NCBI RefSeq assembly: GCF_029846175.1
Contig: NZ_JARWAC010000030.1
Location: 124,001-188,000 of the forward strand
DNA length: 64,000 nucleotides
Reading direction: 5' to 3'
DNA from: Sphaerisporangium sp. TRM90804
GTDB lineage: Bacteria > Actinomycetota > Actinomycetes > Streptosporangiales > Streptosporangiaceae
A program made the translations under genes and the position numbers. The notes below the pieces were generated by a model. The model was not told the origin of the DNA and ran no database searches. It worked only from the letters and a program-made list of their open reading frames with translations. Shown in pieces: positions 54,828 through 63,968 of this stretch; positions within the stretch are counted from its first letter, which is position 1; each line of letters opens with the position of its first letter.

Positions 54828-56608
54828 TGTGCGGCCTGAGCGGCGAGATCCGCTTCGACGGGCAGGCGGCCGACGTCCCGGCCGTGGTGCGCATGACGGC
54901 GACCATGACCGACCGCGGGCCCGACGGCACGGGAACGTGGTCGATCGGCCCCGTCGCCCTGGGCCACCGGCGCCTGAGCATCATCGACCTGTCGGAGCGT
55001 GGCTCCCAGCCGATGGTGGACGCCGAGGCGGGCCTGGCCGGGGTCTTCAACGGCTGCCTGTACAACTACCGCGAGCTGCGCGAGGAGCTGGCCGCGGAGG
55101 GGTACCGCTTCTTCTCCACCTCCGACACCGAGGTGCTGCTGAAGGCCTACCGCCACTGGGGCGGGCGGTGCGTCGACCGCTTCAAGGGCATGTTCGCGTT
55201 CGCGGTCGCCGAGCGGGACACCGGCCGGCTCGTGCTCGGCCGCGACCGGCTCGGCATCAAGCCGCTGTACGTCACCCAGGACGCCCACCGGCTGCGGTTC
55301 GCCTCCACCCTGCCGGCGCTGCTCGCGGGCGGAGGCGTGCCGACCGACGTCGACCGCGTCGCGCTGCACCACTACATGACCTTCCACTCGGTGGTGCCCT
55401 CGCCGCGGACGATCCTGACCGGGGTGCGGAAGCTGCCGCCGGCGACCGTGCGCACCATCGAACCCGACGGCACGATCAGCGACGACCACTACTGGACGCC
55501 CGCCTTCTCCCGCGCCCAGGAGGCCGTGGGCATGGACGCCGCCGAATGGCGCGACGCCGTCCGGGAGACGCTGCGTGTCGCCGTACGGCGGCGCATGGTC
55601 GCCGACGTGCCCGTCGGCGTGCTGCTGTCGGGCGGGCTCGACTCCACCATGATCGTCGCGCTGCTCGCCGAGGAGGGCCAGCGGGATCTGGCGACGTTCA
55701 GCGTCGGGTTCCACGCGGCCGGCGGGGAGTCGGGCGACGAGTTCGCCTACTCCGACATGGTCGCCGCCCGGTTCGGCACCGACCACCACCGCATCATGGT
55801 CGACGACCAGCGGCTGCTGCCGTCCCTGGTCGACGCGGTGGCGGCGATGAGCGAACCCATGGTGAGCCACGACTGCGTGGCCTTCCACCTGCTGTCGCAG
55901 GAGGTCTCCAAGCACGTCAAGGTCGTCCAGTCGGGCCAGGGCGCCGACGAGGTGTTCGCGGGATACGACTGGTACCCGCCGCTGGCGGGGGTGCCGCGCG
56001 ACGACGCCGCCGAGGCGTACGCGAAGGTGTTCTTCGACCGGCCGCACGAGGATCTGTCGGAGTTCCTGGAGCCGGAGTTCCTGGTCGGCGAGGACGTCAG
56101 CGGCGCGTTCGTCCGGGCGCACATGGGCATGCTCGGAGCGGACACCGCGCTGGACGCCGCGCTGCGCCTGGACACCGGCGTCATGCTCGTCGACGACCCG
56201 GTCAAGCGGGTCGACAACATGACGATGGCCTTCGGGCTGGAGGCCCGCACGCCGTTCCTGGACCACGAGCTGGTCGAGCTGGCCGCCCGGTGCCCGCCGG
56301 AGCTGAAGCTCGCCTCCGGCGGCAAGGGCGTGCTCAAGGACGCGGCCCGCGGGCTGGTCCCCGACGAGGTGATCGACCGTCCGAAGGGGTACTTTCCGGT
56401 CCCGGCGATCCGGCACATCCACGGACCGTTCCTAGAATTGGTCCGGGACGCCCTCACCGGTCCCACCGCGCGCTCGCGTGGCCTGTTCCGCCCCGCCATG
56501 GTGGAGAAGCTGCTCGCCGCGCCCGACGACCACCGGACCACCCTCGGGGCCAACGCGCTGTGGCAACTTGGACTCCTCGAGTTGTGGCTGCAAGCGCAAG
56601 GAGTCTGA
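54827..56608 (+). CDS. asnO: AsnO-type class II glutamine amidotransferase, like NAGGN amidotransferase
   Basis: The 593-residue protein begins MCGLSGEIRFDG, where Cys2 is the glutaminase nucleophile. GHRRLSIIDLSERG and FNGCLYNYRELREEL complete that half. The synthase half has the PP-loop VLLSGGLDST and FHLLSQEVSKHVKVVQSGQGADEVFAGY (given here as FHLLSQEVSK and VVQSGQGADEVFAGY), then DDPVKRVDNMTMAFGLEAR. The run ALLAGGG, ALHHYMTFHSVVPSPRTIL and the end LWQLGLLELWLQAQG are like the enzyme amidating N-acetylglutaminylglutamine, rather than AsnB. It should amidate a carboxylate made by the coupled ligase. Confidence 0.85.
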   Translation: MCGLSGEIRFDGQAADVPAVVRMTATMTDRGPDGTGTWSIGPVALGHRRLSIIDLSERGSQPMVDAEAGLAGVFNGCLYNYRELREELAAEGYRFFSTSDTEVLLKAYRHWGGRCVDRFKGMFAFAVAERDTGRLVLGRDRLGIKPLYVTQDAHRLRFASTLPALLAGGGVPTDVDRVALHHYMTFHSVVPSPRTILTGVRKLPPATVRTIEPDGTISDDHYWTPAFSRAQEAVGMDAAEWRDAVRETLRVAVRRRMVADVPVGVLLSGGLDSTMIVALLAEEGQRDLATFSVGFHAAGGESGDEFAYSDMVAARFGTDHHRIMVDDQRLLPSLVDAVAAMSEPMVSHDCVAFHLLSQEVSKHVKVVQSGQGADEVFAGYDWYPPLAGVPRDDAAEAYAKVFFDRPHEDLSEFLEPEFLVGEDVSGAFVRAHMGMLGADTALDAALRLDTGVMLVDDPVKRVDNMTMAFGLEARTPFLDHELVELAARCPPELKLASGGKGVLKDAARGLVPDEVIDRPKGYFPVPAIRHIHGPFLELVRDALTGPTARSRGLFRPAMVEKLLAAPDDHRTTLGANALWQLGLLELWLQAQGV

Positions 56609-58440
56609 CCGTCGACCTCTCGTGGACCTGCCGGTTCCCCGCACTCTCGCCCGACGGCCGTGCCGTCGCGTTCGTCAGCGACCGCGACGGCGTGCCCCGC
56701 GTCTGGGTCCAGGACCTGCCCGAGCCGGGCGGGGCGCCGGCGACGCCCGGGCCCCCGCACGCCTCACCGCGGGCCGCGGCCGCGCGCGCTCCCGGCGCGC
56801 CACCGGCCCGGCCCGGCCACGCCCGGGTGATCGACACCGGCCCCGAGCCGGTCGACGACGTGCTGTGGTCGCCGGACGGCGCCTGGCTGGCCGTTCAGAT
56901 CTCGCCCGGCGGGGGCGAGCACACCCAGGTCTGGGCGGTGCGTCCCGACGGCACCGACCGCCGCCTGCTCGCCGGGCCGGAAGACCTGCCCGCCAAGGGC
57001 TCGGCGGTGTTCGTCAGGTGGACCGGCCGGGGCTCCATCCTCCTGGTCGCCGAGCTGGCACCCTCGGGCACCACCGAGGCCGTGCTGATCGACGCCGAGC
57101 TGGGCAACCGCGACACCATCGCCACCGGCCCGCTGATGTGGCCGAGCGCGGTGAGCCGCGACCACGGGCGCGTGCTGCTGCGCCACGGCTCGCGCGGCAA
57201 GCGTGAGATGGCGGTGGCCGACCTCCCCTTCGGCAGGGAACGGCCGCTGCTGCCGCCCACCACCGACATCGGGTCGCTGTCTCCGGACGGCGAGATCGCC
57301 TACGTCCGCTCCAACGCCGGGCGCGACCGCAGCGCGCTGATCGCCATGCCGGTCGGCGGGGCGCCGACGGTGCTCGCCGAGCGGCCGGACGCCGAGCTCG
57401 ACCGGTTCACCGTCAGCCTGGACGGCCGGGTGGCCCTGCTGGCCTGGAACGTGGCGGGGCGCTCGGAGCTGCAGCTGATCGACCTGCCCGGCGGCCAGAC
57501 CCGCGAGCTTCCCCCGCCGCCCGCCGCCGTGATCAGCTCCGTGCGCCTGTCGCCGGACGGCGCGCTGGCCGTGATGGCGGCCGAGTCGCCCGACACGCCC
57601 TCGTACGTGCTCCTGTGCGACCTGCGCACCGGGCGGTACCAGCGGGTGGCGGGCGACGATCCGCTGCCCGACGAGATCGTGGCCGAACTGGTGCGCTACC
57701 AGGCCAGGGACGGCCTGGAGCTCACCGCCTGGCTGTACCGGGCGGCGCCGTCGCCGTCCCCTTGCGTGATCTACCTGCACGGCGGCCCCGAGAGCCAGGA
57801 GCGGCCCACGTTCAACCCGCTCTTCCAGCGGCTCGTGGCGGCCGGCATCAGCGTCCTGGCGGCCAACGTGCGCGGCTCGTCCGGCTTCGGGCGCGCCTTC
57901 CTGGACGCCGACGACCACGCGCTGCGCTTCCACGCGATCGACGACGTCGCCGACTCCGTCGCCTACGCCGTGGGCGCCGGGGTCGCCGACCCCGCCAAGG
58001 TCGCCTGCATGGGGCGCTCGTACGGCGGCTACCTCACGCTGGCGGCCCTGGTGACCTACCCCGAGCTGTTCCGGGCCGGGGTCGACGTCTGCGGCATGGC
58101 CGACTTCGCCACCTTCTACGCCAACACCGAGCCGTGGATCGCCGCCGCGGCCGTCACCGAGTACGGCGACCCGGTGGCCGACCGCGACCTGCTGCGCGCG
58201 CTGTCGCCCATCCACTCCTTCGACCGGCTCACCGCGCCGCTGCTGGTCGTGCACGGCGCCCAGGACACCAACGTGCCGGTGTTCGAGGCCGAGCAGGTGG
58301 TGACCGCGGCGACCAGGCGCGGCATCCCCTGCCGCTACCTGCTGTTCGACGACGAGGGCCACGAGACGGTGCGCAAGGCCAACAAGATCGCCTTCATGCA
58401 GGCGGTGACCGACTGGCTCACCCGCTGGTTCGAGGACTGA
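56584..58440 (+). CDS. S9-family prolyl-oligopeptidase-type peptidase
   Basis: A GTG 25 nt inside the amidotransferase end gives 618 residues (MAASARSLTVDLSWTCRFP); an AAGGAG lies just after it, so the start is not certain. An N-terminal seven-bladed propeller shows repeated SPDGRAVAFVSD, SPDGAWLAVQIS and SPDGEIAYVRS. The C-terminal hydrolase has HGGPESQERP, Ser in GRSYGGYLT, Asp in HGAQDTNVPV and His in DEGHETVRK. Family members clip short, often blocked, peptides. In this operon it may recycle or trim the capped peptide product. Confidence 0.88.
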   Translation: MAASARSLTVDLSWTCRFPALSPDGRAVAFVSDRDGVPRVWVQDLPEPGGAPATPGPPHASPRAAAARAPGAPPARPGHARVIDTGPEPVDDVLWSPDGAWLAVQISPGGGEHTQVWAVRPDGTDRRLLAGPEDLPAKGSAVFVRWTGRGSILLVAELAPSGTTEAVLIDAELGNRDTIATGPLMWPSAVSRDHGRVLLRHGSRGKREMAVADLPFGRERPLLPPTTDIGSLSPDGEIAYVRSNAGRDRSALIAMPVGGAPTVLAERPDAELDRFTVSLDGRVALLAWNVAGRSELQLIDLPGGQTRELPPPPAAVISSVRLSPDGALAVMAAESPDTPSYVLLCDLRTGRYQRVAGDDPLPDEIVAELVRYQARDGLELTAWLYRAAPSPSPCVIYLHGGPESQERPTFNPLFQRLVAAGISVLAANVRGSSGFGRAFLDADDHALRFHAIDDVADSVAYAVGAGVADPAKVACMGRSYGGYLTLAALVTYPELFRAGVDVCGMADFATFYANTEPWIAAAAVTEYGDPVADRDLLRALSPIHSFDRLTAPLLVVHGAQDTNVPVFEAEQVVTAATRRGIPCRYLLFDDEGHETVRKANKIAFMQAVTDWLTRWFED

Positions 58441-58489
58441 CGCCGCGATCCGGTTTCGCGAGGGCACGGGAAGGGGGTTGACTGTCGGC

Positions 58490-59377
58490 ATGATCGAACA
58501 CGTCCGGTTCACCGCCGACGGCATCGCCCTGGCCGGTGACCTCAGAGTGCCGCAGGGGCCGGGGCCGCACCCGGCCCTGGTGTTCACCGGGCCCTTCACC
58601 GGGGTCAAGGAGCAGGTGACCGGCCTGTACGCCGAGCGGCTGGCCGCCGCCGGGTACGTGACGCTCGCCTTCGACCACCGCAACTTCGGCGCCTCCGGCG
58701 GCGAGCCGCGGCGGCACGAGGATCCCCAGGGCAAGCTGGCCGACCTGCGGGCCGCCGTGTCGTTCCTGCGCGGCCTGCCCGCGGTCGACCGCGAGCGCGT
58801 CGGCGCCGTCGGCATCTGCCTGGGCGGCGGGTACGCGTTGCGCTTCGCCGCCTTCGACCCCCGGGTCAAGGTCTTCGTGGGCATCGCCGGCGCCTACAAC
58901 AACCCGTACGCCATGCGGTCGGCCATGACGCCGGTCGGGTACGAGGGGGCGCTCTCGTCCTTCACCGACGTGCTGGAGCGGCAGGACCGCGGCGGCGACG
59001 TCGAGTACCTTCCTGCGGTGGCCGAGACCGGCGAGGCCGCGATGCCGGGGGACGAGCCGTTCGCCTACTACGGCACCGAACGGTCGGCCGCGCCGACCTG
59101 GGTCAACGAGGTCACCCGGGCGTCGGTGCGCGAGCTGGTCACCATGGACAACATGATGGGCGCCGACTTCCTGTCGCCCAAGCCCGGCCTGATCGTGCAC
59201 GGCCTCGCCGACCGCTTCTGCTCCCCGGAGGGCGCCGAGGAGGCGTACAAGCGCATGGACGGCCCCAAGAGGATCGCCTGGCTCGACGCCCGGCGGCACA
59301 TCGACCTCTACGACACCGAGCCGCACGTCACCCAGGCCGTCGAGGAGACCACCCGGTTCCTCGCCGACCACCTGTGA
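58490..59377 (+). CDS. Dienelactone-hydrolase-like alpha/beta hydrolase with Cys nucleophile
   Basis: The ATG gives 295 residues; GGGGG lies 12 nt upstream. The nucleophile elbow is GICLGGGYAL, so the nucleophile is Cys as in dienelactone hydrolases. Asp is probably in HGLADRFCSP and His in ARRHIDLYD. VFTGPFTGVKEQVTGLYAERLAAAGY (start VFTGPFTGVKEQ) and AFDHRNFGASGGEPR are typical of a large actinobacterial subgroup. It lies 49 bp after the peptidase gene. Substrate unknown. Confidence 0.8.
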   Translation: MIEHVRFTADGIALAGDLRVPQGPGPHPALVFTGPFTGVKEQVTGLYAERLAAAGYVTLAFDHRNFGASGGEPRRHEDPQGKLADLRAAVSFLRGLPAVDRERVGAVGICLGGGYALRFAAFDPRVKVFVGIAGAYNNPYAMRSAMTPVGYEGALSSFTDVLERQDRGGDVEYLPAVAETGEAAMPGDEPFAYYGTERSAAPTWVNEVTRASVRELVTMDNMMGADFLSPKPGLIVHGLADRFCSPEGAEEAYKRMDGPKRIAWLDARRHIDLYDTEPHVTQAVEETTRFLADHL

Positions 59378-59380
59378 CCG

Positions 59381-60295
59381 GTGTCCGTCCGCGAGCTCGT
59401 CGTCCTGGGCACGGGCAGCCAGGCGCCGACACGCGCCCGCAACCACAACGGGTACCTCCTGCGGTGGGACGGCGCCGGCCTGTTGTTCGACCCGGGTGAG
59501 GGCACCCAGCGGCAGATGATCCTGGCCGGGGTGGCCGCGAGCGACGTCACCCGCATCCTGGTCACCCACTTCCACGGCGACCACTGCCTCGGGCTGCCCG
59601 GCGTGATCCAGCGGCTGTCGCTCGACCGCGTGGCGCACCCGGTGCACGCCCACTTCCCTGCCGCCGGCGCCGAGTACTTCGCCCGGCTCCGGCACGCCAG
59701 CTCCTTCTACGAGACCGCGACGCTGGTGCCCGAGCCGGTGCGCGAGGCCGGAGTGATCGCCGAGGGCGGTTTCGGGCGCATCGAGGCGTACCCGCTCGAC
59801 CACCCCGTTCCGGCGTACGGGTACCGGCTGGTGGAGGCGGACGGACGCCGCATGCTGCCCGACCGCCTGCGCGCCCTCGGCATCTCCGGCCCGCGCGTCG
59901 GCGAGCTCCAGCGCGACGGCGCCGTCCGCGTCGGCGGCCGCGCGATCACAGTGGAGGAGGTCAGCCGCCCGCGCCCGGGCCAGCGGTTCGCGTTCGTCAT
60001 GGACACCCGCCTGTGCGACGCCGTGTACACCCTGGCCGACGGCGCCGACCTGCTGGTCATCGAATCCACCTTCCTGGACGAGGACGCCGGCCTCGCCCGC
60101 GAACACGGCCACCTCACCGCCGCCGAGGCCGGCCACGTGGCCGCCCGATGCGGCGTCCGCCACCTCGTGCTGACCCACTTCTCCCAGCGCTACCGCGACC
60201 CCGCCCCCTTCGAGGAGCAGGCCCGCCGCCACTTCCCCGGCCGCATCACCGTCGCCGAGGACCTGATGCGCGTCCCCGTCCCCCGCCACGGCTAG
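59381..60295 (+). CDS. rnz: Ribonuclease Z (tRNA 3' endonuclease), MBL fold
   Basis: The 304-residue protein starts at a GTG three bases after the previous stop. Zinc motif [34 protein letters not shown] at the start; [32 protein letters not shown] ([17 protein letters not shown]); and [10 protein letters not shown] at the end. The shape matches tRNase Z, which cuts the 3' trailer from tRNA precursors. Being next to a tRNA gene is probably chance. Confidence 0.88.
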   Translation: MSVRELVVLGTGSQAPTRARNHNGYLLRWDGAGLLFDPGEGTQRQMILAGVAASDVTRILVTHFHGDHCLGLPGVIQRLSLDRVAHPVHAHFPAAGAEYFARLRHASSFYETATLVPEPVREAGVIAEGGFGRIEAYPLDHPVPAYGYRLVEADGRRMLPDRLRALGISGPRVGELQRDGAVRVGGRAITVEEVSRPRPGQRFAFVMDTRLCDAVYTLADGADLLVIESTFLDEDAGLAREHGHLTAAEAGHVAARCGVRHLVLTHFSQRYRDPAPFEEQARRHFPGRITVAEDLMRVPVPRHG

Positions 60296-60363
60296 CCCGG
60301 CCCCCGTGCGCACCGACCGGCCGCACCCTCACAGGAGGCGACCGGTTCGCGCATGGAGACGGC

Positions 60364-60401
60364 AAGAGGCCCGGTGTCCGTCTCCGGACACCGGGCCTCT
60401 T
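60364..60401. terminator. Bidirectional terminator between rnz and initiator tRNA gene
   Basis: Perfect 17-bp arms AAGAGGCCCGGTGTCCG and CGGACACCGGGCCTCTT enclose a TCTC loop. It is the longest perfect hairpin I found in the window. It follows rnz by 68 bp on the plus strand and the tRNA 3' end by 12 bp on the minus strand. Confidence 0.8.
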
Positions 60402-60413
60402 GATCGTTCCGCA

Positions 60414-60490
60414 TGGTAGCGGGGGCAGGATTTGAACCTGCGACCTCTGGGTTATGAGCCCAGCGAGCTACCGAGCTGCTCCACCCCGCG
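60414..60490 (-). tRNA. Initiator tRNA-fMet (CAT)
   Basis: Read on the minus strand the 77-nt gene begins CGCGGGGTGGAGCAG and ends GCTACCA with an encoded CCA. The anticodon loop is CTCATAA (CAT). The anticodon stem has three GC pairs (TGGG and CCCA) and the first acceptor pair is mismatched (C1-T72), both marks of initiator tRNA. The TΨC arm GGTTCAAATCC is intact. Confidence 0.97.
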
Positions 60491-60590
60491 GCGATGAACA
60501 CAACCTTACCGGTCCCACGCCGGTAAGCAAATCGGCGTCCCCGCGCCCCTGGGAAGGCGGATCAAGTCGCGCCGCCGGGAAGGCGGCGGG

Positions 60591-61022
60591 TCAGGTCGCG
60601 GGCATGCAGCCCGTCTGACCGGTGATCTCCACGTTCGGCCGGTCGGCCCGCAGCGCGACGGTGAAGGTGATGTCCAGCGAGTCCTTCCTCATCACGCTCA
60701 CCTTCACCCCGAACCGCGCACCGGGCCCCTCGGCCTCCTGGTACCCCATCGTGTGCAGCTCGGTGGCCAGCGCCGACACCACCGCCGAGGACGCGTTCCC
60801 CGCGGGCACGTCCCCGGTGATCGTGTACAGCCCGCGCCTGCTCCCACCAGGGCACCCGGCCCGGTCCTCGACGGCGCTCACCCGCTTGCCCGCCAGCGTC
60901 AGCCGGCTCAGCGCGGCCCCGTCCTCGTTCAGCACCCCCGCCACGTCCCGGAACGCCGGCTCCGCCCCACACCCGGCCAGCCCCCCGACGACCACGAGCA
61001 CCCAAACCCCGACACGTCGCAC
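60591..61022 (-). CDS. Predicted lipoprotein, paralogue of the one at 38049-38513
   Basis: The GTG start gives 143 residues with signal MRRVGVWVLVVVGGLAGC (lipobox LAGC). The mature part has LNEDGAALSRLTLAG, a Cys in AGCPGGSRRG, YTITGDVP, LHTMGYQE, VMRKDSLDITFTV and EITGQTGCMP. Order and spacing match the lipoprotein at 38 kb, with clear sequence similarity. Two conserved Cys suggest a disulfide. No family known to me. It is 68 bp downstream of the SDR gene on the same strand. Confidence 0.72.
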   Translation of the reverse strand: MRRVGVWVLVVVGGLAGCGAEPAFRDVAGVLNEDGAALSRLTLAGKRVSAVEDRAGCPGGSRRGLYTITGDVPAGNASSAVVSALATELHTMGYQEAEGPGARFGVKVSVMRKDSLDITFTVALRADRPNVEITGQTGCMPAT

Positions 61023-61090
61023 CCTGGCACTTTACCGATCACACCGTCGGATCGCCCGTCCGCCGGATCGGCGCCGATCAGCGGGTACGG

Positions 61091-61810
61091 CTAGCTCATC
61101 GTCCTGCCGCCGTTGACGGCGAGGCGCTGGCCGGTGATGAAGCGGGCGGCCGGGGAGGAGAGGAAGGCTACGGCCTCGGCGACGTCGGCGGGGACGCCCA
61201 TGTGGCCGAGGGGGACTTGCTGTCGGTACTCGGAGACGTCCTCGCCCGCGTGGCGTTCGACGGGGATCCAGCCGGGCTCGACGGTGTTCACCGTGATGCC
61301 GAGGGGGCCCAGTTCGCGCGCCCAGGAGCGGGTGAGGCCGTGCATGGCGGCCTTGGCCGAGACGTAGTGGCCGTAGTCGGCGTTGCCGAGGTCGACGACC
61401 TCGCTGCCCACGTTCACGATGCGGCCGCCGCCCGCCGCGCGGAAGTCGGGCAGGGCCGCCTGGAGCAGGAGCAGGGGGGCCTTCACGAAGAAGCGGAGCT
61501 GGTCGAGGTGGTCGTTCCAGGTCTGCTTCTCGACGGGCATCAGGGGCTGCGGGCCGGTGGCGTTGTTCACCACGACGCCGATCGGGCCGGCGTGCTCGTG
61601 GATCTCGGCGACGCCCCGGCGCACGGCTTCCTCGTCGGTCACGTCGAAGCGCGCCACGTACGCGCCCTGGCCGATGCGGTCGGCGACGGCCGTGGCGCCC
61701 GCGGTGTCGTTGGCGTAGTTGACGACGACCTTCCAGCCGTCGGTGGCCAGCCGCTCGGCGATGATCGCGCCCAGCCCTCGCGACGCCCCGGTGACCAGTG
61801 CGCAGCCCAT
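61091..61810 (-). CDS. Short-chain dehydrogenase/reductase (SDR)
   Basis: The ATG with GAGGAGAGGACC upstream gives 239 residues. NAD(P)-site GASRGLG at residue 8, NNATGP, catalytic Tyr/Lys in YVSAKAAMHGL, and PGWIPV. Ser is in VNVGSEVVDLG. The N-terminal fingerprint and C-terminal FITGQRLAVNGGRTMS resemble FabG-like 3-oxoacyl reductases, but the substrate is not determined. Confidence 0.88.
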   Translation of the reverse strand: MGCALVTGASRGLGAIIAERLATDGWKVVVNYANDTAGATAVADRIGQGAYVARFDVTDEEAVRRGVAEIHEHAGPIGVVVNNATGPQPLMPVEKQTWNDHLDQLRFFVKAPLLLLQAALPDFRAAGGGRIVNVGSEVVDLGNADYGHYVSAKAAMHGLTRSWARELGPLGITVNTVEPGWIPVERHAGEDVSEYRQQVPLGHMGVPADVAEAVAFLSSPAARFITGQRLAVNGGRTMS

Positions 61811-61965
61811 GTTCGGTCCTCTCCTCAGTGCGGACCCCCCATCCTTCCCGACGGGCCGCCGAGCGCGCACCCGGGGTGCGGGCCGTGCGGGATGAGCCGG
61901 CGGGCCGCAGCGTACTCCGGCGGCTGGCCCGCCGGTCTCCCGGGAGCGGCTGCGGCGGGCGGGTG

Positions 61966-62607
61966 TCAGGGGATGGGCAGGGGGGCCGGGGCGTCCTCGT
62001 CGGGGGCCGGGGCCGGGGGCTTCGCGGATCGGCGGTGGCGGACGTGGCGTACGACCTCGGTGACGATCGCGATCGTCACGGCGATGCCGAGGCCGAGCAG
62101 GAGTCCCTTGATGGGGTCGTGCTCGAAGGCCAGGCCGCCTAGGTAACCGACGAGCGCCGAGTACAGCGCCCACGTGCCGGCCGCCAGGGCGTCGAAGAGG
62201 GCGAACAGGCGCCGCGGGTAGCCGACCCCGCCCATGGTCAGCGTGACGGCGGTCCGGCCGCCGGGGATGTACCGGGCGATGACCAGCACGAGCCCGCCGC
62301 GCTCGGCGAGTGCCTTGGCCGCCCAGTCGAACGCGCCCCGGCCGCGCCCGCGCCTGAACCGGCCCACCGACGACTTGCCGATGAAGTAGGACACGTGGTC
62401 GCCGACGAAGGCTCCCAGGGCCGCGACCAGGATGACCGGCACCAGGCCAGGCTCTCCGGTGGCAGCGAACACGCCGGCGGTGATGACCGCCGTCTCGCTG
62501 GGCACGACGGGGAAGAAGCCGTCGATCACGGCCAGCGCGAACAGGGCCACGTAGACCCACGGCGAGGACATGACGTCTTTCAACAGGTCGAGCAGGGCAT
62601 CGGACAT
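61966..62607 (-). CDS. DedA-family membrane protein
   Basis: The 213-residue protein has about five hydrophobic segments and the DedA/SNARE-associated motifs FPVVPSETAVITAG, ALGAFVGDHVSYFIG and VIARYIPGGRTAVTLTMG. DedA proteins move phospholipids or polyprenyl phosphates across the membrane and support proton-motive-force homeostasis. The C-terminus is a Pro/Ala/Asp tail. It is divergent from the sensor kinase gene. Confidence 0.88.
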   Translation of the reverse strand: MSDALLDLLKDVMSSPWVYVALFALAVIDGFFPVVPSETAVITAGVFAATGEPGLVPVILVAALGAFVGDHVSYFIGKSSVGRFRRGRGRGAFDWAAKALAERGGLVLVIARYIPGGRTAVTLTMGGVGYPRRLFALFDALAAGTWALYSALVGYLGGLAFEHDPIKGLLLGLGIAVTIAIVTEVVRHVRHRRSAKPPAPAPDEDAPAPLPIP

Positions 62608-62741
62608 GTGATCAACGGTAGGAAGCCGGTCGTTTCCGGCGCCTCCTCCGCAAGTGCTCGCCCATCCCTGACTTTCGTCAGGGTTCGTCCCGTACTTGTG
62701 GCGGAGTCGCGGGACGCGCGCGGCACGGTACCGTCGCCGAC

Positions 62742-63968
62742 GTGGACCGATGGACGGGTGTTCTGCGACGCTCCCGGCGCGAGGCGATCGTGGACCTCCT
62801 GCTCTGGGCGGCGCTCTGCGTGCCCGTGGTGGTCCTCGCCGGCGACCCCGGGCCGTGGGGGCCCGTCCCGGCCGGCCTGGCGCCGGTGGTCACGCTCGCC
62901 GGGATGGCCCTGGTCGGCGTCGCCGTGCTGCTCGCCCGGGCCCACCCCCTGGCGGCCACGCTCATTGTGCTGCCCGTCGGGCCGTGGAACTCGACGGACG
63001 CCATCGCCACCACGGTGATGGGGCCGCTGGACGCGGCGACGCCGGTCAAGGTCGGCCCGCTGAACGCCTACTCGCTCGCCATCGTCGTCCTGTTCTACCT
63101 GGCCGGCCGCAGGACGGTCAGGGGCGGGCCCGCGTCGGGCCTGATCGCCCTCACCCTGGTCGGCGGCGTGGTCCTGGCCGCCGTGTCGACGTGCGGGCCG
63201 CTGGGGAGCGGCCCCGGCCTCGAGCACACCGTCTGGATCCCGCTGCTCAGCGGATTCCTCCTCACGGCCGTCGCCCCCTGGACGGCCGGCCGCTACCGCT
63301 TCCAGCGGGCCGAGCAGCTCGCCCGCGAGCACCGCATGATCGCCGAGCAGGCGCGGCTGCGGGAGCGGGCGAGCATCGCCCAGGACATGCACGACTCCCT
63401 CGGCCACGAGCTGGCGCTCATCGCGCTTCGCGCGGGCGCGCTGGAGGTGGCGCCCACCTTGGGGGAGGAGCACCGCGGCGCCGCCGGGGAGCTGCGGGCG
63501 GCGGCGGGCGTCACGACCGAGCGGCTGAGGCGCATCGTGGACGTGCTGCGTGACGACTCGGGGCCGCCCGGGCCGTCCTCGACCGAGAGCGTCGACGAGC
63601 TGGTGCGGCGCACGCGCGACTCGGGCATGACGGTCCGGCTGGAGGTGCGGGGCGCCGGGCCGCGGGTGCCCGACGTCGTCGCCCGCGCGGTCTACCGGGT
63701 GGTCCAGGAGTCGCTGACCAACGCCGCCAAGCACGCGCCGGGCGCCCCGGTCGACGTACGGCTCGCGCACTCGGCGCGGGACACCGTGGTCGCCGTCGCG
63801 AACGCCGCGCCGCAGGCCCGCGTCCCGCAGGCGGGCCGCTCCCGCGCGGGTCACGGCCTGGTGGGGCTGGCCGAACGGGTACGGCTGGCCGGCGGGACGC
63901 TCTCCGCCGGGCCCGTGGGCGGCGGCTTCACGGTCACCGCCCGGCTGCCCCACGGCGAGGACGCGTGA
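62742..63968 (+). CDS. Two-component sensor histidine kinase (HisKA_3 type)
   Basis: The 408-residue protein starts at a GTG. Residues 15-190 contain five or six membrane segments with little outside loop. The dimerisation helix has the phospho-accepting His in QDMHDSLGHELALIALRAG. The HATPase domain has VVQESLTNAAKHAPG and GHGLVGLAERV. It is a NarL-type kinase that senses something in or near the membrane. Its partner gene appears to start at its stop but is cut by the window edge. Confidence 0.9.
   Translation: MDRWTGVLRRSRREAIVDLLLWAALCVPVVVLAGDPGPWGPVPAGLAPVVTLAGMALVGVAVLLARAHPLAATLIVLPVGPWNSTDAIATTVMGPLDAATPVKVGPLNAYSLAIVVLFYLAGRRTVRGGPASGLIALTLVGGVVLAAVSTCGPLGSGPGLEHTVWIPLLSGFLLTAVAPWTAGRYRFQRAEQLAREHRMIAEQARLRERASIAQDMHDSLGHELALIALRAGALEVAPTLGEEHRGAAGELRAAAGVTTERLRRIVDVLRDDSGPPGPSSTESVDELVRRTRDSGMTVRLEVRGAGPRVPDVVARAVYRVVQESLTNAAKHAPGAPVDVRLAHSARDTVVAVANAAPQARVPQAGRSRAGHGLVGLAERVRLAGGTLSAGPVGGGFTVTARLPHGEDA

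Noticed and set aside
54829-56583. N-terminal extension of the S9 peptidase frame
   Set aside because: The frame is open but overlaps the amidotransferase gene; its composition (Arg/Gly/Pro) is that of an off-frame shadow, and the propeller starts only after 56584.
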